Part shown: piece by piece, positions 1 to 9,173 of the stretch
Layout of the letters: every line of letters begins with the position of its first letter
How positions within the stretch are numbered: the stretch's first letter is position 1
Assembly: GCA_965204915.1 (NCBI GenBank)
Contig: OZ242023.1
Coordinates: forward strand, 4,030,001-4,094,000
Length of the DNA: 64,000 nt
DNA from: HK1 sp965204915
GTDB taxonomy: Bacteria; Pseudomonadota; Gammaproteobacteria; HK1
Direction of reading: 5' to 3'
Program-made: the position numbers and the translations under genes
Notes under the pieces: generated by a model
Told to the model about the DNA's origin: nothing
Databases searched by the model: none
What the model saw: the letters and a program-made list of their open reading frames with translations, nothing else

Positions 1-41
1 AGAGTGTCATGCCCGATCGTGCCGCCGTGGTAGACCGCCAT
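1..41 (-). CDS. 5' end of an unidentified gene leaving the window
   Basis: An ATG at 41 on the minus strand follows a strong ribosome binding site (GGAGGGAGAAAG directly before the start). Only 13 codons are visible, MAVYHGGTIGHDT, too few to assign a family. The 146 bases between this start and the IS1182 end at 188 contain no other gene I can support. The IS transcribes in the same direction and could read into this gene. Function unknown. Confidence 0.45.
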   Translation of the reverse strand, partial: MAVYHGGTIGHDT

Positions 42-187
42 CTTTCTCCCTCCCTCGTTGTGTCGGCGCCCCGGTCCGATATCGCGGGATTCCATTCACC
101 CGGCGAATCAACGTCATACGAGCGCCCAGGGCGTCCACGGGCGCGATTTCACCCGGCGAGCCTACCAGCCTACCCGCATCGCGTCTA

Positions 188-1768
188 GGAGTCTGCGCCG
201 TAGAAAGGTAGTTCAAGCTATGAGAACGGATGGACGGTCCGGAATTCGATGCGGGGATGGACACGAGGGCCGGGACACCGCAAAGGCGCAATGGCAGGCA
301 GGGCACGCGCGAGGGTCCCAGACGTCCGGCAAGACCCCCGATAGGGAGATTCCGACCGTATCCCACTGGCGAGCAGGCGCCCTCACACCGCCAGAAGCGG
401 TTGCAACCGCTTGAGGTTCAGCGCCAGGCACACCAAGTCCCATTCCCCCCGCGCCTTGGCCAGACCCCGCACGCTGAACCGCCGGAATCCAAGAACCTCC
501 TTGATCCAGCCATTGGGCGCCTCGGACAGCCATTTGCGTTGCGCATACCGTTCCCGGCCCGTGGGCGTGGCCAGCTTCTCGACCATCCGGCGCGTCGCCG
601 GGTGCCTCTTCGCATCCTTGTCCGCCACCCGCTTGCCCTCGCGTCCCGGCGCCACGTACCCGTCGATACCCCGCGCCTCCAGCTCCGACAAGTCCCGCTC
701 GTTGCAGTACCCGGCATCGCGGCAAGCACCGTCTCGGGCTGCGCGTCGAACCGGTCCTTGACCTCATCGAGCAGCCCCATCATCGCCCCCTGGTCGCTCG
801 CGTTCGAGGTCAGCTCCGTCGCCACTATCAACTGCTGCTCACCGTCCACCGCCACCTGCGCGTTGTAGCACTGCTGGAACCCCTCCGCGCTGGTCTTCAT
901 GATGGCGCTGTCAGGGTCGGTGAAGTGGCTCTGCGCCTTCTCATCAGGCTCCCCGTAGGCGCGCTTGTACGGCTGCCCACCCTTGGGATTGCGCTCCCAT
1001 CCGGGCCGGCGCCCGCGCGCATCGTCCGCCTCGCGCTGCGCCGCCTCCAAACGCCCCTTCGCCGCTCGAATCGCCGCCAACCGGTCCTCGCGACGGCGCA
1101 GCTCCTCCGGCAACTCGTCGCCTCGCAACGACTCCCCAAAACGCGCATCCTCCTCCGCATCGGTATTGCGAGCCCGGTTCAACAGTGCCTCGACCTCCGC
1201 CTCCAACTCCCGCTCCTTCTCGCCCATCCGACCGTAGCTCATCGCCTTGCGCTTGCTCGCATTCGCACGCACCTTCGTCCCGTCTATCGACACCTTCCCG
1301 AAACGCGCCAATCCCATCTCGCGCGCCACCCGCACCACCCCCACGAACAGCCCCTTGAAGTCCTCCAAGTGCCGGCGGCGAAACTCGCACAACGTGCGGT
1401 GGCTCGGAAAGTTCCCCGCCCCCAACACCCGAAACGCCACGTCCTCCTCCAGCTTCCTCGCCATCGCCCGCGACGAGAACACCCCTGTCGCATACCCATA
1501 CAGCAGCACCTTGACCATCATCCGAGGCTCATACGGCGCGTTGCGCCGGCCATCGCCTTCATACGGCACGTAAAACGCCGTCAAGTCCAGACCGTCGACC
1601 AAGTCGCTCACGTGATGCGCAAAGTGCCCTTCGGGCAGCCACTCGCGTACATCCGGCGCCAGCAGCAGCATCTGGTCCGGCTCGTAGGGGCGGAATGTCG
1701 TTGCCATCCGGCTCTCTCCTTCGGCTCAGTCTGCCTATTGTCGCATCGTTTTCTACGGCGCAGGCTCC
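188..1768 (-). mobile_element. IS1182-family insertion sequence, copy A (inactive)
   Basis: The 1,581-bp element has inverted ends: GGAGTCTGCGCCGTAGAAA at the left and TTTCTACGGCGCAGGCTCC at the right. It is nearly identical to the two copies at 29.3–32.5 kb. TA flanks it on both sides (186–187 and 1769–1770). Joining the flanks regenerates CTAG (gcgt-CTAG-ggtg), so the target was CTAG, as for the other copies. The single transposase gene is frameshifted. Confidence 0.92.
383..1707 (-). pseudogene. IS1182-family transposase, frameshifted
   Basis: This DDE transposase of the IS1182 family (DUF772-type N-terminal domain) would be 440 aa when intact, as in copy C. The first ~327 residues read from 1707. 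At about 722 there are two extra bases compared with copies B and C (gccGCgatg versus gccgatg). The frame is lost just before the ADAGYCNERD motif that should contain the second catalytic Asp. The C-terminal ~110 residues continue in another frame to 383. The total is 1,325 nt against 1,323 for the intact gene, which confirms a simple +2 insertion. It should be non-functional unless acted on in trans. Confidence 0.9.
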
Positions 1769-1947
1769 TAGGGTGAGGTAGCCCAGCCCCACGTTGTGCA
1801 GCAGCGCCAGCGCGCGGTGGATGCGCGGATGCGCCTCGAAGCGCGGCAGGGCCTGCTCGATGCTCGCGCCCAGCACCTCGGCGACGTTCATGTCCAGGTA
1901 CCGGACGTCCAGCGTCTCGGCGGTGAAGCGCAGGCCGCCGCAGCATC
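1769..1947 (-). pseudogene. UvrA-like excinuclease fragment
   Basis: The minus-strand frame reads LRFTAETLDVRY, then NVAEVLGASIEQALPRF, then LLHNVGLGYLTL. This matches the UvrA segment after the second zinc-finger cysteines and just before the LGQ…LSGGEAQR signature. About 60 codons remain. The downstream signature and second ATPase core are absent: the fragment ends exactly at the IS1182 border, and the sequence beyond the IS (187 to 1) does not continue UvrA. Upstream, homology fades past ~1947. It is a remnant, probably of a UvrA/UvrA2-type paralogue, left by a rearrangement and later IS insertion. The family call rests on remembered sequence patterns. Confidence 0.7.
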
Positions 1948-2204
1948 GCAGGGCGCAGGATGCGCCCGGGGGCGAGCTTTCGGCCCTCGCGGACGCGGGC
2001 CGGCCCCTGGCGGACCGCGACGCACCGGCAGGACAGGAGCGCCACGGGCGAGCATAATCCGGGACGCACCATACGGCGGTCGCCCGGGCATGACGGATGC
2101 GCGCCTGTCCGTGCCTCGGCCCCGTCTTGCACGTTGGCGGTGGAAATCATCCCCATCCGGCGCCACCCCGCGCCGGGAACATGGATTGACAGGAGAAAAG
2201 GACC

Positions 2205-3326
2205 ATGACGAAGCGATACACACGCAGGGACGTCCTGAAGCGGTCGGCTGCGGCCGCAGCCGCGGCCGGGGCCGGGGCGCTCGCCGCCGTCCCGGCCACG
2301 TTCCCCCGGCTCGCGGCGGCCGACGACGTCCTCAAGGTCGGGATCGTCTACGTCTCGCCGATCGCGGAGATCGGCTGGACCAAGCAGCACAGTCTCGGGG
2401 CCGAGGCCATCGCCGCCGCGTTCGGCGATCGGGTGGACGTGACCGCGCTCGACAACGTCTACGACCCGCAGTCCGCCGAGCGGGTGTTCGCCGAGCTGGC
2501 GAGCACCGGCAACCGGCTCATCTTCGGGACCAGCTTTTCGCACGGCACGCCGATGCTGAAGGTGGCGCCCCGCTTCCCCGACGTGGCCTTCGAGCACTGC
2601 TCCGGCCTCAAGCACCTCGACAACCTCGGCACCTTCGAGGCCAAGTACTACGAGGGGACGTATCTCGCCGGAATCGCGGCCGGGCACGTGACCCGATCGA
2701 AGAAGCTCGGCTTCATCGGCGGCTTCCCCATCCCCGACATCGTGGGGCCGGGCAACGCCATGCTGCTCGGCGCGCAGAGCGTCGATCCCTCCACCACCTG
2801 CCACGTGATCTTCCTCAACTCCTGGTACGACCCCGCGAAGGAGAAGGAAGCCACCGCCACCCTGGTCTCCCAGGGCTGCGACGTCATCTGCTCCATGACC
2901 GACACCGCCACCGGCGTGCAGGTGGCCGAGCAGAAGGGCGCGTGGTCCATCGGCTACGCGAGCGACATGCGCAGCTTCGGGCCGACGAAGAACCTCACCT
3001 CCTTCATGCTCGACTGGAGCAGCATCTACGTGGGCGCGGCGAAGGACGTGCTCGACGGTACCTGGAAGTCCGAGGTGCGCTGGCAGGGCGTGAAGGAAGG
3101 CGTGGTCACGATGGCGCCCTGGAACGAGCAGCTTCCGCCGGCCGTGCTCGACCGGCTCGCGAAAACGGAAGCGGCGATCCGGGACGGCTCCCTGCACCCG
3201 TATGCGGGCGAGCTCCGGGACCAGCAGGGCAAGGTCCGCGCCGCGAAGGGAAGCCGGCTGCCCGACGCCGACATCCGCGGCTTCAACTGGTTCGTCGAGG
3301 GCATGGTCGGCAACCTCCAGGGCTGA
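2205..3326 (+). CDS. BMP-family ABC transporter substrate-binding protein (Tat-exported)
   Basis: This 373-aa periplasmic binding protein of the BMP/Med/PnrA family most often binds purine nucleosides. The N-terminus has a twin-arginine signal (TRRDVLKR, then an Ala-rich hydrophobic stretch ending near residue 39 at AAADD). The mature part starts VLKVGIVYVSPIAEIGWT, typical of BMP proteins. A clear ribosome binding site (AGGAGAAAAGGACC) precedes the ATG. It is the first gene of a four-gene operon with an ATPase and two permeases, 55 bp before the next start. Ligand specificity cannot be read from the sequence. Purine nucleoside or a related heterocycle is inferred from the family. Confidence 0.9.
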   Translation: MTKRYTRRDVLKRSAAAAAAAGAGALAAVPATFPRLAAADDVLKVGIVYVSPIAEIGWTKQHSLGAEAIAAAFGDRVDVTALDNVYDPQSAERVFAELASTGNRLIFGTSFSHGTPMLKVAPRFPDVAFEHCSGLKHLDNLGTFEAKYYEGTYLAGIAAGHVTRSKKLGFIGGFPIPDIVGPGNAMLLGAQSVDPSTTCHVIFLNSWYDPAKEKEATATLVSQGCDVICSMTDTATGVQVAEQKGAWSIGYASDMRSFGPTKNLTSFMLDWSSIYVGAAKDVLDGTWKSEVRWQGVKEGVVTMAPWNEQLPPAVLDRLAKTEAAIRDGSLHPYAGELRDQQGKVRAAKGSRLPDADIRGFNWFVEGMVGNLQG

Positions 3327-3381
3327 CGGAGCCTTGCCCGGATCGGGGCGGCGCGGGGACGCGGTGCGGGCCGCGGGCGCG

Positions 3382-4950
3382 ATGACCCCACGTCTCGAAC
3401 TGCGCGGCATCACCAAGACCTTCCCCGGCGTCGTGGCGAACGACGGCGTATCGCTTGCCGTGATGCCGGGGGAGGTCCACGCCGTGCTCGGCGAGAACGG
3501 GGCCGGCAAGAGCACCCTGATGAAGATCGTCTACGGGGCGACGGCCGCGGATCGGGGCGAGATCTTCTGGGACGGCGAGCCGGTGCGGATCCCGAGCCCG
3601 GCGGCGGCCCGGCAGCTCGGCATCGGCATGGTGTACCAGCACTTCTCGCTGTTCGAGTCGGTGTCCGTCGCGGAGAACATCGCGGTGGCGGTGGACGAGC
3701 CTTTCGATCTCCCGGCGCTCTCCGCCCGCGTCCGCGAGCTCTCGCAACGCTACGGCCTGCCGCTCGACCCCGGCCGCCTCCTCGGCCACCTCTCCGTGGG
3801 CGAGCGCCAGCGCGTCGAGATCGTGCGCTGCCTCCTGCAGCACCCCAGGCTCCTGATCCTCGACGAGCCGACTTCGGTGCTCACCCCCCAGGCCGTGAAG
3901 CGCCTGTTCGAAACCCTGCGCGTGATCGCGGCGGAAGGGTGCAGCCTCCTCTACATCAGCCACAAGCTCGAAGAGATCCGCGCGCTCTGCGACAACGCCA
4001 CCGTCCTGCGGCGCGGCGCGGTCGCCGGCGGCGCCGATCCGAAAGTGGCGTCGTCCGCCGAGCTCGCGGCGCTGATGACCGGCGCCGCGCTCCCCGAGAC
4101 CCGCCGCGCGCCCGCGCGCCCGGAGCCCGCGCCGCGCATCGAAGTGCGGGGCCTGAACGCCACTCCCGAGGATCCTTTCGGCGTGCCTCTCAGGGACGTC
4201 TCCTTCGCCGTCCACCCCGGCGAGGTCGCCGGCATCGCGGGCGTCTCGGGCAACGGCCAGACCGAGCTGGCGGCGCTGCTGAGCGGGGAGCGGACCCTCC
4301 CCGAACAGGACGCCATCCTTCTCGACGGGGAGCCCGTGGCGCATCTGGACGCCGGCGCCCGGCGCGACCGGGGTCTCGCCTTCGTGCCGGAAGACCGCCT
4401 CGGGCGCGGCGTGGTCCCGCTCATGTCCTTGCGCGAGAACGCGATCCTCACCGCCCACCGCAGCGGCATGGTCCGCCGCGGGATGCTGCGGCGCCGCAGG
4501 GCGGACGGCTATGCGCGCGAGGTGATCGCCCGGTTCAACGTGCACTGCACGGGCGCGACCGCGACCGCCCGCTCCCTGTCGGGCGGCAACCTGCAGAAGT
4601 ACATCGTGGGGCGCGAGATCGCCCTTTCTCCCCGGGTGCTCGTGGTCTCGCAGCCGACCTGGGGCCTCGACGTCGCCGCCGCCGCCGCCATCCGCCAGGC
4701 GCTGATCGACCTGAGCCGCCAATCGACGGCGGTGCTGGTGATCTCGGAGGAGCTGGACGAGCTGTTCGAGATCTGCGATCGCATCCTGGTGCTCTACGAA
4801 GGCCGCCTGTCGGCGTCCCGCGAGCGGGGGGAGGCCGGCGTCGAGGAGATCGGCCTGCTGATGGCGGGCATGGACGCCGGTGCAGGGACGGGGACGGGGC
4901 AGGACATGGGCTCGGATACGGGCGCCGGCCCGGGACGCGCGGGGGAATAG
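3382..4950 (+). CDS. BMP-type ABC transporter ATPase (double nucleotide-binding domain)
   Basis: This 522-aa protein has two fused ABC ATPase domains, the usual form for sugar/nucleoside (RbsA/YufO-like) importers. Domain 1 has Walker A GENGAGKST (~residues 37–45), signature LSVGERQRVEI and Walker B LLILDEPTSVL. Domain 2 has a degenerate Walker A (GVSGNGQTE, no Lys) and signature LSGGNLQK, as in the family. I chose ATG 3382 because it opens the conserved MTPRLELRGITKTF; upstream in-frame codons have no homology. The last ~22 residues are a Gly/Thr/Asp-rich low-complexity tail that looks like a short-repeat expansion. The next gene starts 10 bp after the stop. Confidence 0.92.
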   Translation: MTPRLELRGITKTFPGVVANDGVSLAVMPGEVHAVLGENGAGKSTLMKIVYGATAADRGEIFWDGEPVRIPSPAAARQLGIGMVYQHFSLFESVSVAENIAVAVDEPFDLPALSARVRELSQRYGLPLDPGRLLGHLSVGERQRVEIVRCLLQHPRLLILDEPTSVLTPQAVKRLFETLRVIAAEGCSLLYISHKLEEIRALCDNATVLRRGAVAGGADPKVASSAELAALMTGAALPETRRAPARPEPAPRIEVRGLNATPEDPFGVPLRDVSFAVHPGEVAGIAGVSGNGQTELAALLSGERTLPEQDAILLDGEPVAHLDAGARRDRGLAFVPEDRLGRGVVPLMSLRENAILTAHRSGMVRRGMLRRRRADGYAREVIARFNVHCTGATATARSLSGGNLQKYIVGREIALSPRVLVVSQPTWGLDVAAAAAIRQALIDLSRQSTAVLVISEELDELFEICDRILVLYEGRLSASRERGEAGVEEIGLLMAGMDAGAGTGTGQDMGSDTGAGPGRAGE

Positions 4951-4960
4951 GCCGGGACCC

Positions 4961-6025
4961 ATGCGCCTGCGCTTCGAGCCGCGCCCGACCCCTTCGTTCG
5001 CCATGCAGGTCCTGGCGCCGGTGGCGGCGCTCGGGCTGACGGTGGCGGCCGGCTGCGTCCTGTTCGCGCTGCTCGACCTCGATCCGGTCGAGACCTTGCG
5101 GATCTTCTTCGTCCGGCCGCTGAGCTCGGCCAACGGCGTCTCCGAGTGGCTGCTCAAGGCATCGCCGCTCATCCTGATCGGGCTCGGGCTGGCCGTCGGC
5201 TTCCGGGCGAACGTCTGGAACATCGGGGCCGAGGGCATGTTCGTCATCGGCGCCATCTGCGCGTGCGGGCCCGCCCTTGCCTTCGGCGAAGGCGGCCACG
5301 CCTGGCTCCTGCCGCTCATGGCGCTGGCCGGCGCCGCCGGCGGCATGACGTGGGCCGCGGTGCCCGCCTTCCTCCGGGTGCGCTTCAACGCCAACGAGAT
5401 CCTCGTCACCCTGATGCTGAACTACGTGGCGATCCTGCTGCTCGGCTACCTGGTGCGCGGGCCGTGGCGCGATCCCTACGGCTTCAATTATCCGCAGACC
5501 GCGATCTTCGGGCCCTCCGCCCTGTTCGATCCCCTGATCGGCGGCTACCGCGTCAACACCTCGATCTTCATCACCCTGGTGATGGTGGCCGCCGTCTGGG
5601 TGTTCATCCGGTGGAGCTTCGCCGGCTACCGCATGACGGTGGGAGGTGCGGCGCCGGCCGCGGCGCGCTTCGCGGGCTTTCGCGAATCGCGGGCGATCTG
5701 GCTCGGGCTCCTGGTCGGTGGCGGCTGCGCCGGCCTCGCGGGCATGATGGAGGCCGCCGGCCCCCTCGGGCAGCTCTCGCCCACCATCTCGCCGGGCTAC
5801 GGCTTCGCCGCGATCATCGTGGCGTTCATCGGCCGCCTGCATCCCTTCGGGATCGTGCTCGGCGGGCTCCTCCTCTCGCTCCTGTACATGGGCGGCGAAT
5901 CGGCGCAGATCATGCTGAAGCTTCCGGCTGCGCTCACCCGCACGTTCCAGGGCATGCTGCTCTTCTTCCTGCTGGCGGCCGATTTCATGATCGACTACCG
6001 GCCCCGCCTCGTCGGACGGCGCTGA
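4961..6025 (+). CDS. BMP-type ABC transporter permease 1
   Basis: This 354-aa integral membrane protein is of the BPD_transp_2 (RbsC/YufP-like) type. It has about ten hydrophobic segments. The conserved stretch NVWNIGAEGMFVIGA (~residues 85–100) and the FNANEILVTLMLNY motif are characteristic of the first permease in nucleoside-type ABC importers. ATG 4961 lies just after the ATPase stop. It forms the membrane channel with the product of the following gene, which starts 2 bp after this stop. Confidence 0.9.
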   Translation: MRLRFEPRPTPSFAMQVLAPVAALGLTVAAGCVLFALLDLDPVETLRIFFVRPLSSANGVSEWLLKASPLILIGLGLAVGFRANVWNIGAEGMFVIGAICACGPALAFGEGGHAWLLPLMALAGAAGGMTWAAVPAFLRVRFNANEILVTLMLNYVAILLLGYLVRGPWRDPYGFNYPQTAIFGPSALFDPLIGGYRVNTSIFITLVMVAAVWVFIRWSFAGYRMTVGGAAPAAARFAGFRESRAIWLGLLVGGGCAGLAGMMEAAGPLGQLSPTISPGYGFAAIIVAFIGRLHPFGIVLGGLLLSLLYMGGESAQIMLKLPAALTRTFQGMLLFFLLAADFMIDYRPRLVGRR

Positions 6026-6026
6026 C

Positions 6027-6947
6027 GTGGACGTCGCGATCGCGATCGTCACCGGCACGGTCGTCGCCGCGACCCCGCTGCTCTTCGCGGCGATGGGCGA
6101 GCTGGTGGTGGAGCGTTCCGGCGTGCTGAACCTCGGGATCGAAGGCATGATGCTGATCGGCGCGGTGACCGCCTTCTCCCTGTCGCTCGCGGGCTGGCCG
6201 GCACCGGTCGCGGCGCTGGCCGCGGTGGCCGCCGGCGCGGCGTCGTCGCTGCTGTTCGGGGGGCTCGCCCTCACCCTGCTCGCCAACCAGTACGCAGCCG
6301 GGATCGCCCTCGCGATCCTGGGGAGCGGGCTCTCGGCCTTCATCGGCCGGGACTTCGGCGCGGCGCCGATCGAGCCTGTCGGGCCGATCCACGTCCCGGT
6401 GCTCTCGGAGGTTCCCTTCATCGGGCCGGTGCTGTTCGGATACGACCCGATGGTGTATCTGGCGCTGGCCCTGTTCGGCGCCGTCTGGTGGGTGCTGTAC
6501 CGCACCAAGGCGGGGCTGGTCATCCGGATCATCGGGGAGAATCCGCAGGCCGCGCACGACGTCGGCTACCGGGTGATCCCGATCCGCTACGCCACGGTCG
6601 TCTTCGGCGGGGCCATGGCGGGCCTCGGCGGGGCCTATCTCGCGCTCGCCTACACCCCGCTGTGGGTCGAGAACCTGACCTCGGGCCGGGGCTGGATCGC
6701 GCTCGCGCTGGTCGTCTTCGCGAGCTGGCGGCCGTTGCGCGTGCTGTTGGGGGCGCTGCTCTTCGGGGGCGTGAACATCCTCCAGTTCCACGCCCAGAGC
6801 CAGGGGATCGGCATTCCCTCCGAGCTTCTCTCCGCACTCCCCTACCTGGCGACGATCCTCGTGCTGGTGCTCATCTCGCGGAACCGCCGGATGCAGAAGG
6901 TGAACTTCCCCGCCTCCCTCGCCAGGCCTTTCCGCCCGGGCCACTGA
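6027..6947 (+). CDS. BMP-type ABC transporter permease 2
   Basis: This 306-aa permease starts at GTG 6027, one base after the previous TGA, implying coupled translation. The family hallmark ERSGVLNLGIEGMMLIGA lies near residues 29–46. Later conserved parts include IGENPQAAHDVGY and GGAMAGLGGAYL. It pairs with permease 1 in the inner membrane. It is the last gene of the operon; a 14-bp-stem hairpin follows 14 bases downstream. No nucleoside-processing gene (phosphorylase or deaminase) follows, so the fate of the imported compound is not shown here. Confidence 0.9.
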   Translation: MDVAIAIVTGTVVAATPLLFAAMGELVVERSGVLNLGIEGMMLIGAVTAFSLSLAGWPAPVAALAAVAAGAASSLLFGGLALTLLANQYAAGIALAILGSGLSAFIGRDFGAAPIEPVGPIHVPVLSEVPFIGPVLFGYDPMVYLALALFGAVWWVLYRTKAGLVIRIIGENPQAAHDVGYRVIPIRYATVVFGGAMAGLGGAYLALAYTPLWVENLTSGRGWIALALVVFASWRPLRVLLGALLFGGVNILQFHAQSQGIGIPSELLSALPYLATILVLVLISRNRRMQKVNFPASLARPFRPGH

Positions 6948-6960
6948 CGCGGGGACAGGG

Positions 6961-6999
6961 ACGGGCGGCGGGAAGCCCGTCGGCGTTCCCGCCGCCCGT
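6961..6999 (+). terminator. Hairpin terminator of the BMP transporter operon
   Basis: Perfect 14-bp inverted repeat ACGGGCGGCGGGAA / TTCCCGCCGCCCGT with an 11-nt loop, starting 14 bases after the last permease stop. There is no long T-run, so it may be a stabilising or weak intrinsic terminator. Confidence 0.65.
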
Positions 7000-7172
7000 G
7001 CGATTTCCGCGCACCAAACGCATGGAAGCACCTGCCGCGGCGAATGTGCGGCGCATGGCGGCGCGGTGTATCGAATCCGGGCGATGAACCAGGACGGTGG
7101 GAAGGGAGCCGGATACCCTGCTCCGGCATTCGGTGTCGTATCAGGCGGCGGTGACGGCCGGCAACCGCGTCC

Positions 7173-7205
7173 CCCGCCGGCGCGACGTCGCGCCGCGCCG
7201 GCGGG
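7173..7205 (-). terminator. Hairpin terminator of solute-binding protein gene A
   Basis: 12-bp perfect stem CCCGCCGGCGCG / CGCGCCGGCGGG, 9-nt loop, about 30 bases beyond the stop of the minus-strand gene at 7236. A nearly identical hairpin lies in the same place after the duplicated gene (9116–9143). Confidence 0.6.
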
Positions 7206-7235
7206 ATCGTTCCTGCCGTCAGCGTCCGGTGCGGA

Positions 7236-8774
7236 TCATGCGAACGACCAGCGCTCCATCCAGCGCTCGCCGTCCTTGTCCCAGTTCGAGCCTATCTGCG
7301 CCGGCAGCGCCAGCTTCTCGGACGTGGCGAAGACGTAGGAGGCGAACATGGGGATGATGGGACCGCCTTCGTCGCGCACGATCTGCTGCATCTCCGCGTA
7401 CATCTCCCGCCGCCTGGCCTCGTCCAGCTCCGCCCGGGCCGCCTTGAGCAGCTTGTTGAACTTCTCGTGCTCCCATTGGGTGCCGTTCCACGGCACCCCG
7501 GCCTCGTAGGCGGTCGAGAACATCCAGTCGGCGGTCGCCCGCCCGCTCCAGTAGCAGGCGCAGAACGGCTTCTTGTTCCATACGTCCTTCCAGTAGCCGT
7601 CGTTCGGCACGCGCACGACGTTCAGGTCGATGCCCGCCGCCTTGGCGGTCTCCGCGAACAGCACCCCCGCATCGACGGCGCCCGCGAAGGCCGCGTCCGC
7701 AACGTGCAAGTCCACCGTGAGCGAATCCATTCCTGCCTGCTTCAGGTAATGCTTCGCCTTGTCGGGGTCGTAGGTGCGCTGCTCCAGGTCCTTGGCGAAG
7801 AAGCGCTGGCCGCGCCCGATCGGGTGGTCGTTGCCCACCACGCCGTAGCCGTGCAGGATCTTCTCCACCATCTCCTTGCGGTCGATGGCGTGCTTCAGCG
7901 CCAGACGCACGTTGTTGTCGTCGAACGGCGGGGTCTGGGTGCGCATCGGGAAGGTGTAGTGCTGGTTGCCGGCGATCGAATGCACCTTGAGCCCCGGGCG
8001 GCGCTCCAGCAGGTGCGCGGTCTTGAGGTCGACCCGGTCGATGGTGTCCACCTCGCCGGTGATGATGGCGTTGGTGCGGGCGGCCGGATCGGCCATGGTG
8101 ATCATGGTGACCGCGTCGAAGTGCCCGCGGCCCGAATCCCAGTAGTCCGCGTACTTCTCCAGATCGATGCGCACCCCCGGGTCGAAGCTCCTGACCTTGT
8201 ACGCACCCGCGCCGATGCCGGACTGCCAGTCGGCCTTGCCGCCCTCGCTGGGCATGACCGGCAGGTGGTAGTCGCTGACGATGAACGGAAAGTCGGCGTT
8301 GCCGGCTTCGAGGGTGAAGACCACGGTGTGCTTGCCGTCGGCCTTCATGTCGGTGATCGGCGAGACGATCGGCTTGGCGGCGGATTTCGACCCCTCGCCG
8401 CGATGGTGGTTGATGGACGCGATGACGTCCTCGGCGGTGACCTCGCGGCCGTTGTGGTAGGTCACGCCCTTGCGCAGCCTGAAGGTCCAGGTGGCGACGT
8501 CGGCGGAGGCGTCCCAGCTCTCGGCGAGCTGGCCGACCAGCGAGCCGTCTCCGGCCACCTCGGTCAGGTAGCCGTTGTACCCGTGGCTCATGGCGATCGT
8601 GAAGCCGTGTTCATGGGTTCCCGGATCGAAGCTGTCGGAGGTCGCGCCGTGCCCCGAGCCCAGGCGCATGACGCCGCCCTTCTTGGCGGCGCGTGCGAAG
8701 CGGAGGGGCACGCCGAGGGCGACGGCGCCGGCGGCGCCGGTCTGGAGGAATCTGCGGCGGGTGGTCGTGTTCAT
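7236..8774 (-). CDS. Family-5 (oligopeptide-type) ABC solute-binding protein A, Tat-exported
   Basis: This 512-aa protein is of the SBP_bac_5 (DppA/OppA-like) family. ATG 8774 follows GGGGAGGCAGTGCC. The N-terminus MNTTTRRRFLQTGAAGAV is a clear twin-arginine signal. Typical family parts follow: LAESWDASADVATWTFRLRK (~residues 90–110), the GREVTAEDVIASINHH motif and NVRLALKHAIDRKEMVEKI. No cognate permease or ATPase lies nearby, so it must serve a transporter encoded elsewhere. Its neighbour upstream on the same strand is a near-identical paralogue, then a methylglycine-dehydrogenase-like enzyme, which hints at uptake of a methylated amine or peptide. That link is only inference. Confidence 0.88.
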   Translation of the reverse strand: MNTTTRRRFLQTGAAGAVALGVPLRFARAAKKGGVMRLGSGHGATSDSFDPGTHEHGFTIAMSHGYNGYLTEVAGDGSLVGQLAESWDASADVATWTFRLRKGVTYHNGREVTAEDVIASINHHRGEGSKSAAKPIVSPITDMKADGKHTVVFTLEAGNADFPFIVSDYHLPVMPSEGGKADWQSGIGAGAYKVRSFDPGVRIDLEKYADYWDSGRGHFDAVTMITMADPAARTNAIITGEVDTIDRVDLKTAHLLERRPGLKVHSIAGNQHYTFPMRTQTPPFDDNNVRLALKHAIDRKEMVEKILHGYGVVGNDHPIGRGQRFFAKDLEQRTYDPDKAKHYLKQAGMDSLTVDLHVADAAFAGAVDAGVLFAETAKAAGIDLNVVRVPNDGYWKDVWNKKPFCACYWSGRATADWMFSTAYEAGVPWNGTQWEHEKFNKLLKAARAELDEARRREMYAEMQQIVRDEGGPIIPMFASYVFATSEKLALPAQIGSNWDKDGERWMERWSFA

Positions 8775-9115
8775 GGCACTGCCTCCCCTGCAAGGTGTTG
8801 CAGTCGTGGTCCGGACAACGGGGAAGGGCGCTGCCACACGCCTTGCCCCGACCATCCCGGGCGTCTGCGCCGTGGATGTGCGGCCCATGTTTGCACGGCG
8901 CCCCGGATCAGGCAACGGTTGCCGATACGGTTGCAGCCGGCGGGTGGTGGTGCGGACTCGGGAGCCATGATCCGGGCAAGGCTCGATGGCGGATTCGACT
9001 GCGGACGATCAGGCGGACCTCGGCCTTCGAACGTGCCCGCGAACGCGAAGGGTGGCGGATCGAGGCGACACGGGGACGCCGCGAGCCGGAGGGTGGATTC
9101 CGTTGCGCAACGTCC

Positions 9116-9143
9116 CCCGCCGGCGCGACGCCGCGCCGGCGGG
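9116..9143 (-). terminator. Hairpin terminator of solute-binding protein gene B
   Basis: 12-bp stem CCCGCCGGCGCG / CGCGCCGGCGGG with a 4-nt loop (ACGC), 30 bases after the minus-strand stop at 9174. It is the sister of the hairpin at 7173–7205, with a shorter loop. Confidence 0.6.
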
Positions 9144-9173
9144 ATCGTTCCTGCCGTCAGCGCCCGGTGCGGA

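Noticed and set aside
3283..5409. A 708-codon antisense frame over the ABC transporter genes
   Set aside because: Composition is His/Arg/Gly-rich with no domain, typical of antisense frames in high-GC coding DNA; the plus-strand genes have full motif sets.
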